Source of the DNA: Tillus elongatus
Lineage: Eukaryota; Arthropoda; Insecta; Coleoptera; Cleridae
DNA: 64,000 bases
Direction: 5' to 3'
NCBI GenBank assembly: GCA_964006375.1
Contig: OZ023265.1
Coordinates: 113,787,084 to 113,851,083 of the forward strand
The position numbers and the translations under genes were made by a program. Of this stretch, positions 1-10,320 are shown piece by piece. A model generated the notes under the pieces. The model had not been told where the DNA came from. It did not search any database and was given only the letters and a program-made list of their open reading frames with translations. How positions within the stretch are numbered: position 1 is the first letter of the stretch; each line of letters opens with the position of its first letter.

Positions 1-147
1 TATGTTATTATTATCCTCTTCTTCTGCGTTGGCAGTCTTTCTCATTTTTTCGTTTTCTTCTGGTGTATAAGTCGGGTCTTCCAAGTTGTCAGTGTCTAAG
101 GAGTCACCATCATCGTTACTTTCAAGATCAGTTTTTCCAGAGCTTAA
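1..147 (-). CDS. partial acidic open frame leaving the left edge
   Basis: An uninterrupted frame of 49 codons runs on the minus strand from an in-frame TGA at 148-150 and continues past base 1. It is strongly acidic: DSLDTDNLEDPTYTPEE is followed by a short basic patch EKMRK and then by EEEDNNN. No ATG lies near the upstream end, so if it is real it is either an exon beginning shortly after 147 or part of a decayed gene. I do not recognise the family. Acidic stretches of this kind occur in nuclear proteins and in the N-terminal parts of some transposases. It is the only piece of the window that could belong to a host gene. Short open frames with biased composition also arise by chance in AT-rich DNA. 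Confidence 0.3.
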
Positions 148-690
148 TCAAATCCTTTTCCGACAATATATTGTTTTCCTATATTGTTTTTGCATATTTT
201 TGCAATCTTAAATATAAAACATTTTGGTGAATTTCATTTCACGGTATGCATGATGTTTCCTATTGGCAACAAAACAAAACAGCCTAATTTACAAACATTT
301 ACAAGCAATGAGGCATTTTTTATATTATTACATTGAACACACACACTTTTTCTCAGATGTTGCCTTGATCTGTTTCCTGCATGAAATTCATTTATTTATT
401 TTTAAACCTTCATACACTTTGATATTTGCATAAACAAATACCATCAACTGTCAGCAAATGCCAAACACTGCTTTCGGGGAATTTTGGGCGCACTTTGATT
501 GATTCTAGTTCTAGTCTTTTGCTCTATGTAGACTATCGGCAACACCAGGCAGCAATATAATTTTATAATTAGATGCCTGATTCTGACCTAGTCTTATTTT
601 TAGTATCAAATTGTGCCAATGACTTACGCATTAGCCAAATACGATACCCCCCCCCCTTATTTTAAGTAAAAGGGTGAAGACAAAGATCAA
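148..690. other. no gene seen
   Basis: AT-rich sequence with a C-run near 647-657. I see no coding signal and no repeat shared with the rest of the window. Confidence 0.5.
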
Positions 691-1150
691 TTTTTAGCAC
701 AATTTTCAATCAGCTGTAACTTTTTTAAAGGTTGACTTTTTTATATGGCTTGCATTGCGTAAAAGCCCACTTGGTCTAGATTATGCAGAGGAACACAATT
801 TTTAAAAAGGTAAAAATTTCGTATTATACTGGGTGTAAAATAAAGTCGTGTAGAACTTGCAAAAGTTTCGTTGTCCGCCGTTTTCTCTTAAAAGATCTGT
901 CGTCTCCCATTATGGATAACAATTGAACTAGCATCAGTATACAGATTTTTCGCCAGTTTTTGAGTAACACTTTTGTCATTTTATACAGGGAAAAACAAAT
1001 TGTGAAAATCCTAATAGCGATATTTAAGAGCACCGTAATTTGGAATCGCGTTGATGGATTTTGGTGAGCTCTGCGTGGATTGAAAGCCTATTTACTTTCT
1101 TTTTTTCCAAATTAAGTGATGTTTTGTCGAAATAAGGTTTTTATATTATA

Positions 1151-2650
1151 CAGGCTGGCCAAAAATCCAATAACTTAATTATTCATGCTGTTTGGCTATC
1201 ATATCAGCAATATTTTCTAATGTAGGACGTGCAGATGCAAAAAACTGTTCTAATAACGTTGCAGTGGAGTACACGTTAAGAGAAGTTGGCTAATATTTCT
1301 TTAAGAAAAGTCAAGTTATTTGCAAGCCAATTGACAATCGGAATTATTTAAGTAAGATATTGTGGAAACGTTGACATGACAACTCCTGTCAATTGAATTT
1401 ACAGATCATCGCTCTCTAAACTGCTTTTTAAAACAAAAAATGTCTAGATGAGGCAAAAATGAATTGGGAAACGTAGTAAAGTAAATTTGGGAATTAATAA
1501 AGTGTATTAAAAAATAGCGAAACGCAATTAAACAAGGTTGCACCAAGACCCAACTTCAAAAAATATTGCCTGTATAATGGGACTATCAACAATAAAAAGA
1601 GTACCTACTGGAAAGAATTAGAGATTATGGCGATCCCCAATACAGATATCGGGTCCGCTCCGCCCGTGCCAGGGAAACCACCAGTGGGTAAGTTTTTTTT
1701 ATTCTTCCAACAGTCCATCGTTGCCGAACCATCAATGCTTTCAAGATCAACATTAATTTTCGAGCAACAACAGGAATAAGGATTTCGATGCAGACAATTC
1801 AGAGACTGCACAAGCGTGGACTTAATACTCGCAGATTCGCTGCTTGTCCTTTTCTAAATGCTTCTCACCGAGCATCAAAGAGAAGGTGGGCCCAAGTCCA
1901 TGCCAACTACTGAATAGAAGATTGGAGTAAGTACATGCTCACTGATAAATGTAAGTTTAATTTGTTTGAATCTGATGGGCAAATTATAGTATGGAGAGGA
2001 AAGAATGAACTGTATATCGTGGAAGATATGAATCCTAGAGTACCATTTGGAGGTGGCGGTGTGCTTGTATGGTGTGGTGTCACATTAAATGTAAAAAGGG
2101 ATTTAGTTATTCTAGAAGAAGAAACGATGAATACTGAAAGGTACCGCGATAGGTGTATCAATGAAATTATTATTCCCTTTGCTCAAAGCTTCGGTGACGC
2201 TTTTATCTTAGTGGATGATAATGTCCATCCACACAGAGCTACAATCGTAAAAGAAGTTTTGAGAGAAAATAATTTTGAACGAATGAATTGGCCTGCAAGA
2301 TCAGCAGATATGAATGCTATTGAGCACTTATGGAGCATGCTGAAACGAAGACTGAATGACCACCAGCATGAATTTAAGAGTCTGAATGAATTGGCGAATG
2401 CAATTCGGGCAGTGTGAGAAATTATTCCCCAAGATTTCGGTGCCAACCTGGTAAGCAGTATGCCAAGACGATAATAAGGTCCTTTTGTTAATTACTTACT
2501 AAAAAGTTTTAATTAAATGTTGTTATAATAATTAATTATTCCATATTTAACCGTACATAATGTCCATCTAAACGGCCTACTTTAGCAGATATCGCGGATA
2601 TGATAGCCACCAGCATAAATAATAAACGTCTTGAATTTTTAGCCAGCCTG
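1151..2650 (+). mobile_element. Tc1-like DNA transposon, about 1.5 kb
   Basis: Terminal inverted repeats start CAGGCTGGCC at 1151 and end GGCCAGCCTG-like at 2650, flanked on both sides by TA (1149-1150 and 2651-2652), the target duplication of the Tc1/mariner superfamily. The terminal repeats extend about 85 bp inward with clear similarity. A single broken transposase lies between them on the plus strand. Confidence 0.85.
1600..2474 (+). pseudogene. Tc1-like DD34E transposase, broken
   Basis: The frame at 1800-2474 reads as a Tc1-type cut-and-paste transposase. The C-terminal half of the helix-turn-helix region (TIQRLHKRGLNTRRF) is followed by the first catalytic motif LTDKCKFNLF (D kept, usual E replaced by K), VWCGVTL, ILVDDN with the second D, and WPARSADMNAIEHLW with the E. 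Counting gives 34 residues between second D and E, the Tc1 signature. The frame ends SMPRR at 2474. In-frame TGA codons at 1911-1913 (in the NYW.EDW region) and 2415-2417 replace what family members normally have as tryptophan. Bases 1607-1800 hold a frameshifted DNA-binding region (RIRDYGDPQ, SARARETTSG). The protein cannot be functional. Confidence 0.9.
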
Positions 2651-3110
2651 TATAATATAAAAGCCTCATGTGGACAATACGTCGTCTGGTTAGCAAAAAA
2701 ACTAGTAGAAGTAAACATTCAATCCACGGCCGACAAAATTCGCCAATGCGTTTTCAAATTACAGTGCTTTTAAAATATCGCCATCAAGATTTTCACAATT
2801 TCTTTGTTTCGCATTGCATAAAATGACAGGTCTTAAAAAATACTGGCGACAACGTGTAGAGATATTGGTATTATCTCACTCATTATCCATAACGGGAGAC
2901 GATAATTTATTTTTGAACAAAATGGCGGACAACTACACTTTTGTGACACTTACACGGCTTTATTTTCCACCTAGTATATGTAATTATTAACTATAAAAAC
3001 ATGTGTTTTTCTACATAACCTAGACCAAGCGGGCTTTTGCGTAGTACAAACCTTATCCAAAAAAGTCGACTTTTATAAAAGTAACAGCTAATTGAGTATT
3101 GTGCTAAAAA

Positions 3111-4430
3111 ATGCTTTTGCCGTTCTTTTTGTTGACGATTTTATATAGTAAATGGCGACAGTATACATTTAAGGGTTAAAAATTTCTGAGTCGTAGTCCC
3201 GATGCAGGTCCTAATGTCACCTTCTTAAAACTAAATGATTGCTTTGAAGTTGCTTTAAATTTGCGATTCAACCTGATCCATAATTCACGGGACATGCATT
3301 GAATACACTATAAAACAGCGTGCTAAATACGAGTCATTATTTTGGGTGTGACACTAACGGATACCATTGTAAACAAAAAGATACAAAGTAGACATACGGC
3401 TAAATAAATAATATGTAGTACATAATACATAATAGCATGCGGAAGGTGTACAGGCTCAAGAGAGAAAGAGACACGGATGATTGATGAATCGAACGTTTAC
3501 TACTGTTGACATTTCTCCGTTATTATGTCGTCTTTCTTCTTAAATTAATTTAATAAAGCAAGGCCAAAATCAATTTAGAAATCACATATTGACTCACAAG
3601 ACTTTTTGAGCTCATTAATATCTAATAAATAAATCTTTGCGTCTTCGGGTCAGTGCTATATCTGTATGGTATTTCATTTATGGAGTGTTGGACTAGTTAG
3701 AAGAATAGTTTACGCCCAGGTTTTGGCATTTTTTAATAAATAACGGATTTACATAGTGTCGTCCAGTTATTTATTTCTTTGAATCGATTTGTATGCCAAA
3801 TAAAAGTGTAGGCGAATCGAATAAAAAAAATAGTTCGTATTATCTGTAGAACTATAAATTTTAAATGATCTTTTCCGTCCATTGTTCTGTAGGATCCTGT
3901 CTGCAATCTACTAATGTTATAAGTTACTTTATACAAGTGCCTGGCAGCATTGTATTTCTTAGAAAACAACGATCAACGTCAATACAAAATAAAGAGAAGT
4001 ACTATAATCACTTTGCCTGCATCTACTTAATGTCCTTCAGCAGGCTCATTTTTCCTCTAATCTCCCCGACACAGTTTTATTTGCCATCCAATAGTGAACC
4101 TGTCTTTGCCATTCTTCTCCATATCGGTATCTTAAAATCTTCCATTCACCACATGCCCTGCTTAATTAATGTCCACCTTTTTACATCGTGTGTCACAATC
4201 TCTGTACGTATGACTTGACGAATTTCTTCCCATGGTCCAAGCTAAAATGCTTATTAGTGGGAAAAGTACCTTATCATTGTCATTTTAAATCCGTTTTCAG
4301 TTTGTCCAGTCAGGGTTGTCATCTCCTTACTTGTTTTTGCTTTTGGTGTAGTTTATTTTAGCGCGTTTATTACATCTTTTGTAAATACAGACCTGCAAAT
4401 ATGGCGGCACTGGGCTACTCACACTAAACG
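3111..4430. other. no gene seen
   Basis: About 1.3 kb of AT-rich sequence without a convincing coding region. The reverse strand of 3990-4240 faintly resembles the tail of an RTE-type retrotransposon but is too full of stops to annotate. Confidence 0.4.
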
Positions 4431-4734
<304 letters not shown>

Positions 4735-6780
4735 TTGTCACGAATTATTAATCGCACGTACACAGAAAACCTCTGCAGCGACTCAAAAGCCCTGGTTCTC
4801 TAAATCCTGTGACAAGGCCAGACTTGAAAAGGTCAAAGCTCACAAAAAGCTTCTACACAATCCCAGTCAAGAAAACCGGCAAGCATTTAACGACGCAAGA
4901 AACCGCTATGTGCGCATTCTTTCTGAGGCAAAAAACTCGTTTAATAGCCACATCAAAAACAAAGTCCTCTTAAGCTCCAGCGGCAGCAAACCCTTCTCGA
5001 CTCTTGCTAAATCTATTGGGAATAATTTCTGCAAGAGCACGTTCGCGCCTCTTGTCTCAGGGGATGAAATTGTTTCTACCGCCCTGGGAAAGGCTGAACT
5101 TTTTGCCTCGTTGTTTGCCGGCAATTCTACTCTCAACCCACCTCCAAATGTTCAACCACCAACTGTCCCCAATGTCGCGCATAAAATGACGGATATCATT
5201 TTTAAAACTTTTAAGGTACGAAAGTTGCTCTCTTCTCTTAATACCAGGAAAACCTCTGGCCTTGACGAGATCCCAGCAATTGTTCTCAAAAAATGCGCAC
5301 CAGAACTTGCTCCTGTCCTGACTCGTTTGTTTCAGACATCTTACAATAGAGGCATATTCCCTAGTAACTGGAAAACTGATCGAGTACAACTCGTCCCCAA
5401 CAAAGGATCCAAAGCACTTCCTAGCAACTACAGGCCTATTTCTTTCCTTTCAGTCGTCTCTAAAGTAATGGAAAAGTATATAAACACCGAATTACTAAAA
5501 TTTCTTGAAAACCACAGTCTGATCCACGATAGGCAGTATGGATTCAGTCAGCGCAGATCAACTGCCGACCTCCTTTTCTTTGTCACCCATTCTTGGAACA
5601 AGTCTATGAAACTACACGGTGAATCCCAGATGGTCGCTCTAGACATATCCAAAGCATTCGAGCAGGTCTGGCACGCAGTGCTGCTTAATAAACTACCGGC
5701 CTATGGCCTATTACCATAACTCTGTACGTGGACAGCAAATTTTCCCTCCAACCGGAGCATTTCTGTTGTCGTGGATGGCCATTCCTCTAAACTGTATCCA
5801 ATTTATGCAGGAGTTCCTCAAGGTTCAGCCTTAGCCCCAACTTTGTTTCTTCTCCACATCAATGACCTCTCTAGCACATCCAACCCAGTTACGCGGACGA
5901 CAGCACCCTCCACTCAAATTTACAATATTCTAAGCCTGTCTCTTTAGCCCAATTAGATGAGGATCGCAAAGTCGCAAAAAATATTAGACTGGGGGAGTAG
6001 AAATCTTGTACAATTCAACCCCACCAAATCACAGTCTTGCTTTCTTTCTCATAAGAGATACACCAGCCCTAGACCCATCACAATAAACAACCAAGTTATT
6101 CAAAGTAATGAGTCCTTTTCACTCGTTGGAATTTCTGTGCATCTAAATCTCAATTGGCACCAACATGTCACATCAATTGCAGAAGCGGGTGCTAAGAAAT
6201 AAGGTTTCCCCTTCCGGGCTCGCAAATACTTTTCACCAGTTAATCTCTATACCTTATTTACTTCACAAAAAAGACCAAACCTCGAATACTGCTCCCACAT
6301 CTGGGGTGCTGCTGCCGCTTCTACACTCGCTACCCTAGACTCCATTCAGAAGAGAGCTATTCGTCCCATCTGTGACCCTACCCTCACCCAAAGGCTGCCA
6401 TCCCTTGCACAACGACGTGCCGTTGGTGACCTCTCTCTCTTTTATAGATATCTGCACGGGCACTGCTCAGAGGAGCTTTCTTCCATAGTTCCTCCACCTG
6501 CTGCCCCAACAGATCTACCAGGGGAACATAGCGAATGCACCCTTGTTGAGGTCACCAGACATAGAACATCTTGTTATGCCCGCTCTTTTGTCCCAAAGAC
6601 TTCCAAGTTGTGGAATTCCTTGCCGACACATGTTTTTCCTTCTCCACCGAACCTCCAAACCTTCAAGTCCAGAATTAGCAAGTTGCCTCTTTCCTCCTTG
6701 TCGACACCCACGGTACCATAGTATTTAGGCTGTAAGCCCTCGTAGTGTGTTGTTGAAATAATAAAAAAACAAAAAAAAAA
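4735..6780 (+). mobile_element. 5'-truncated Jockey-like non-LTR retrotransposon, copy 1
   Basis: The element runs from the edge of the GT array to an A-rich tail at 6763-6780, preceded by a 3' UTR that is nearly the same as that of copy 2 (47472-49640, opposite strand). The endonuclease region is absent, so the copy is 5'-truncated, as is usual for target-primed reverse transcription. It lies inside a HER repeat, between the array and the post-array block. Confidence 0.85.
4740..6722 (+). pseudogene. Jockey-like reverse transcriptase (ORF2 C-terminal part), broken
   Basis: Reads as the linker, reverse transcriptase and C-terminal region of a Jockey-superfamily ORF2. Landmarks in order: PWFSKSCDKARLEKVKAHKK linker; TSGLDEIPAIVLKKCAPELA (finger); LPSNYRPISFLSVVSKVMEK; QYGFSQRRSTADLL; ALDISKAFEQVWH, the first catalytic D box; a stop at 5717-5719; GVPQGSALAPTLF; YADD encoded at 5890-5901 in a shifted frame; then, after more stops, LEYCSHIWGAAAAS, IQKRAIRPICDP and the end TSKLWNSLPTHVFP. 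The open frame that ends at 5719 also reads through the upstream microsatellite, but its YIYIY/CVCVC head is not protein. Without the endonuclease and with several breaks the copy is dead. Confidence 0.9.
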
Positions 6781-7512
6781 CAACGGTAACTCAAAAAACA
6801 ATACGCCGCTGACGATCAAATTTGGTGAGTACAATACTTTTGCCAGTGGCTTGAATAAGTTCGTTAGCCAGGAAAATCTGCTCAGTTCAAATAGATTAAA
6901 CAATGGTTTGTTTGAATTAAAAGTCGGATTCCCCCGTTTCGAGTCAGTTCTGAGCTGACCTTTAATGTATCGAATTTCGACCGCGTAATTATAACGCATG
7001 ATTGTAAGAACATAAATTCGGGACGCAGCAGCTGCGTTATGGTAGCGAATTTTTATAAAAACTTGCTTAGTTCAAATAGATTTAAGAATGATTTGTTTTA
7101 ATTAGATAGTCGAATTCCCCCTGTCCGCGCCTGTCCTGAGCTGACCTTTAATGTATCGAATTTCGACCACGAAATTATAATGCATGTTTGTAAGAAAAGA
7201 AATTCGGGACAAAGCAGGTGCGTGATGGTAGCGACTTTTCATTAAGTGCTTCAAATTTGAATAGCTCAATTTGCTATAAGGTTCGTTGGCTAGGAAACTA
7301 GTTTTTTCGCGAACATTTTAAGTATATTTTCGAAATTTTTTTGTATATGTTCAAACAATAAAGTTATTTTGATGATATATGGTGCATTGTTTCTACTATA
7401 TAGGTCATACTAGTAACCAAATTTGATGCCTGCTTTCTTTAAAACAACACATATTTACTATTTAAAATATTTTTACGAAAATTCACTGCCATAACGCACT
7501 TGCTGCATCCAG
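6781..7512 (+). repeat. HER repeat: post-array block and two terminal motifs
   Basis: Bases 6784-6990 are the post-array block (GGTAACTCAAAAA, AATACGCCG, AAATTTGGTGAG, TTGCCAGTGGCTTG.ATAAGTTCGTTAGCC split here). Terminal hairpin motifs lie at 7023-7037 (plus), 7209-7223 (plus, degenerate) and 7494-7508 (minus), so a short HER unit of about 300 bp occupies 7205-7512. The block preceding the first motif is partly repeated before the second. Confidence 0.75.
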
Positions 7513-8011
7513 CCTTTTTACATATTTGTAGAGATATTCTTAGATCAAAACCTGAATTAAAATACGTACTGAAAGTAACACTTTTGCGCTAAATTTTACA
7601 TTGAGTGCAACTGACAAATCATGTATTGCTCAGGATATTTGGGATAATGATAATCCTGTTCTCAATTCAATCAAAAATGTCAGGCATTCGCGTCATCTAG
7701 ATGCTTAAGAAAGTGTATATATCGTTACAAAGTTGAACAAAAATGTTTCGATTAATAGAGTATGTCCGGTTCTATGTAGTGAATTGTTCGAACTATGATC
7801 TTAATTGTCCAGCGTGTCCTTCCTGGAAGAAATATTTGATAACGACACACAGTATAGCAAATACAGGCACGAGGTTTTAATTACGGGGATTTAAGACTCA
7901 ACAGTGCAGGTCTGTCTGTATACCTTCCTAGAAGACGCTGTTTGCAACTGATTGGCAACTAACATATAAATAGTAGTTCTAGTCTTTATTCACTTAGTTT
8001 ATTCATCCCAT
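7513..8011. other. no gene seen
   Basis: AT-rich; no coding signal or clear repeat match. Confidence 0.4.
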
Positions 8012-8048
8012 TGATGACGCTAACTTTGTTAGTGAAAGGATCGTCAGG
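8012..8048 (+). ncRNA. degenerate hammerhead-ribozyme-like motif
   Basis: Reads TGATGAC, stem II GCTAAC-TTT-GTTAGT, GAAA, then GGATCGTC and AGG. The eight bases from the last A of GAAA (AGGATCGT, 8037-8044) pair at three of four positions as a stem III with no loop, followed by C as the cleavage-site base. The C that should open the CTGATGA core is T. It forms an inverted pair with 8869-8906 around a retrotransposon fragment. Probably inactive. Confidence 0.4.
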
Positions 8049-8084
8049 TCCAACAACTTTATTGTGATGCATTAGCTTCTTCAA

Positions 8085-8800
8085 ATTGTACTTGTCATCT
8101 ATAGTATGTTGGCTAACAGCCGAACAAGCGTCAACACAAAGCAAATTACAAACATTGCAGAGACTAGTCTCTCTTGGAATAAAGGCAGCTACGGCATCGT
8201 GCCCTACAGCTTCAGTAGAAGCAACCTTGAATCTTACTCCACTGCGATTATGCGTGAAGAAGGGAGCAGCACTGTTTCCAGCAGATCAATTCAAACCAGG
8301 AGATTTAGTTGGCCACTTGAAGATCGTTGAAATTATTCTATTGGAGTCACTCGCAAAATCAACGGATCAAATTCCAGCTAAACTGGATTTCATAGTTCCA
8401 TCTAATGTGGCCATGAGTGACCACCAAGCTTGATACAGAGGCAGTGAAAGGCTGACAAGCAACTCATCTGTATGGTATACAGACGGATCTAAACAAATGG
8501 AGGGAGCAGTCCTGGGAATAAGAGGACCTAATGTCAGACTTACTACGTCCCTAGGAACAACTTCCGCCATTTTCCAAGTAAATAGTTGCTATAAATCTCT
8601 GTGTACAAATATCCATACGAAGACCACTCAGAAATACATAAAAATACGTCCTGTCAGATAGTCAGGTAGTACTCAAAACTCTAAAGTCTTACGAAACCGA
8701 GTATAAACTGTCCTGCGATTCAAAAAAATCCTTGAATATCTTTAATATTACGATTATCGTCTTCACATGTGCGTAACAAGGTTAATAATTCTTTGTCTTA
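8085..8800 (+). pseudogene. R1/I-like retrotransposon fragment: RT thumb and RNase H start
   Basis: The first part (8086-8430) reads LQTLQRLVSLGIKAATASCP and PTASVEATLNLTPLRLCVKK, the region after the RT of RNase H-carrying non-LTR elements, where QR..CLGI and TPT.A.E..L.L.PL are typical. GHLKIVEI and STDQIPAKLDF follow. After a stop at about 8430, 8460-8590 gives VWYTDGSKQMEGAVLGIRGP, the beginning of an RNase H domain with its first catalytic D, then LGTTSAIFQVN, where an E is normally found. Both ends are lost and no RT core is present. It lies between two inverted hammerhead-like motifs. Confidence 0.75.
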
Positions 8801-8868
8801 TAATATACATTGTTAATACCGATAAGTAAACTTTGGACACCCCATTTCATCACATTACATTCTTCAGA

Positions 8869-8906
8869 CCTGACAATTGTTTGGTTAACAAAGTTAGCAT
8901 CATCAT
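8869..8906 (-). ncRNA. degenerate hammerhead-ribozyme-like motif
   Basis: On the minus strand: ATGATGATGCTAACTTTG, then GTTAAC, CAAACAATTGTC and AGG. Stem II is GCTAAC-TTT-GTTAAC with one mismatch. The stem III bases ACAATTGT form a perfect loop-less palindrome followed by C. The G of GAAA is C and the first core C is A, so it is probably inactive. It is the inverted partner of 8012-8048. Confidence 0.4.
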
Positions 8907-9811
8907 AGGAAGGAATTAAATAATCGCCAAGTCAAAAAAATATATTGTCATGAATTATATAGTCTGTTTCCCAATTCATATCTGTAAATATACTTATAGT
9001 CTGTGTCACCATTTAAGTAATTATGTGTTTGAGCAGCATAAGCCTCAAAAATTTGATGGTGATGTTTACACCCGTCACAGGTTCTCCAGAATGTACTTCA
9101 CTGTGCTCGTCACAGGTTTCAATCTTCACTTATTATTAATACCGCTTTATAACTTGTAATTCAAACGTATACACAATTGCAAAAACATAAAGTTATATGA
9201 TATAATGTGTCTTCGATTTTCTATATATTTTCATGATCAAATTCAGCGTTTTCCATGGCGCTAATATTATTTACGGTGGTGCCATCTTCACGCGCACACG
9301 CTGTGTCTGTTGATATACAGCTTTGCGCCTACGCACCCGACGCACGTGCCTGAAAGAGAGCAAACACCTCGCTCTACCAGTACCCTACATTTCCTCGGCG
9401 CAATGACGGAAATACACCAAGAGCAATGAATGCATTCATCTCGTAGGAATAAATAGAAATATAGGTAACTGAAATATCACTAAATGTGCTTTGCATCCTC
9501 TAAAATATCCCACTCGAGCGATGTAGCTTAACTAGTACAACGGAGAGTTTAACTGCATTTTTTACCACCTGCCAAGATATAATTATTTACAAAAAGCATT
9601 TTGATGAAACTTACAAAAAAGATTATTGCGTGAAAATTTGCACACTTCTTTGAAGAAACCCGAAAAATGTTTTTTTACAATAACCCATTAAACGTTTATT
9701 AGTAAATATTAAAATTTTAGAAAAATCTTAGAAAACATGATTTCTAAGGAAACAAATACATGTTTGCGAAAACTGACTAACTATTTGTTTACATAAACAT
9801 TTGCAAAATCA
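8907..9811. other. no gene seen
   Basis: Mostly AT-rich. A GC-richer patch at 9255-9410 contains several CGCACGC-like words but no open frame I can support. Confidence 0.4.
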
Positions 9812-10320
9812 TTGTGAGATATACGACAAGGTCGCCATCTCGGTGCGAAACCAGGTAGTGTGTTGTCACGACAGATCTAGTTAACACAAAATGTTATAGA
9901 TAGAGACTGTGTACAACCAACTAAGAGTTTTGTAAATTGCCTTACATCTCAGAATGTTCTAGGAGACAGGCTACCATAGCCGTATTACCTTATAGTTGTG
10001 TTCTCACTGTGATTAGTATAGCGCACTGACGTGCCCTAATTAGAGCCAAACCGATCTGCGTTTCTAATTACGGTGAGAATACATATAGCCTTACATACAT
10101 TGTCTCTGCATTAGGGGAGATAGGGGCCAGGGCTCACAATTTACAAAATTGTTAGTTGGTTGTACACAATCATTATCTATAACATTTTGTGTTAACTGAA
10201 GCTGCCTTGACAACATACTACTTGGTTCCGCACCGATATGGCGACCCTGTCGTACATCTCACACACATGGTCTATGAGGCTGGCTACCATCATAGCCTTA
10301 TTACTTTATAAGTGTTCTCT
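9812..10320. repeat. family B repeat, ~313-bp unit with fold-back arm
   Basis: Bases 9812-9943 are the inverted copy of 10135-10262 (arms about 130 bp, loop about 190 bp). The sequence after the second arm (10263-10320, GGCTGGCTACCAT...TTACTTTATA) repeats the start of the loop (~9950), giving a period near 314 bp. The unit reappears at 12333-12610 and 32871-33215. Landmarks: GTTAGTTGGTTGTACAC, ACATTTTGTGTTAACT, GGTTCCGCACCGA.ATGG and ATTAGTATAGCGCACTGACG. No coding capacity is visible. Confidence 0.8.

Larger units (their letters stand above)
691..3110. repeat. large palindrome with Tc1-like element at its centre
   Basis: Bases 691-1236 and 2565-3110 are inverted repeats, about 545 bp per arm. 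Paired positions sum to about 3801 throughout (691 with 3110, 826 with 2975, 1151 with 2650), so few indels have accumulated. Landmarks are the AAAGCCC.CTTGGTCTAG box (~762 and ~3033), the GGTG.AAAATAAAG.CGTG box (~830 and ~2970), and the CAGGCTGG box that starts the inner element at 1151. The outer arms remain symmetrical right up to the TA that flanks the inner transposon. Removing the inner element would leave a centre close to TTATATTATAATATAA. Either a fold-back MITE received an insertion at its dyad, or one element has very long terminal repeats. Confidence 0.85.

Noticed and set aside
3990..4240. Minus-strand WAGHV-like words suggesting an RTE-type tail
   Set aside because: Too few matching positions and several stops in every frame; similarity could be chance.
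6574..6999. 141-codon minus-strand open frame
   Set aside because: It crosses the junction between the Jockey-like 3' end and a HER repeat and lies antisense to the ORF2 end.
7021..7037. HER terminal motif as a CTRR-ended Helitron terminus
   Set aside because: No CTAG/CTRR follows the hairpin at a fixed distance and the motif is inverted at both ends, so a canonical Helitron end is not supported.
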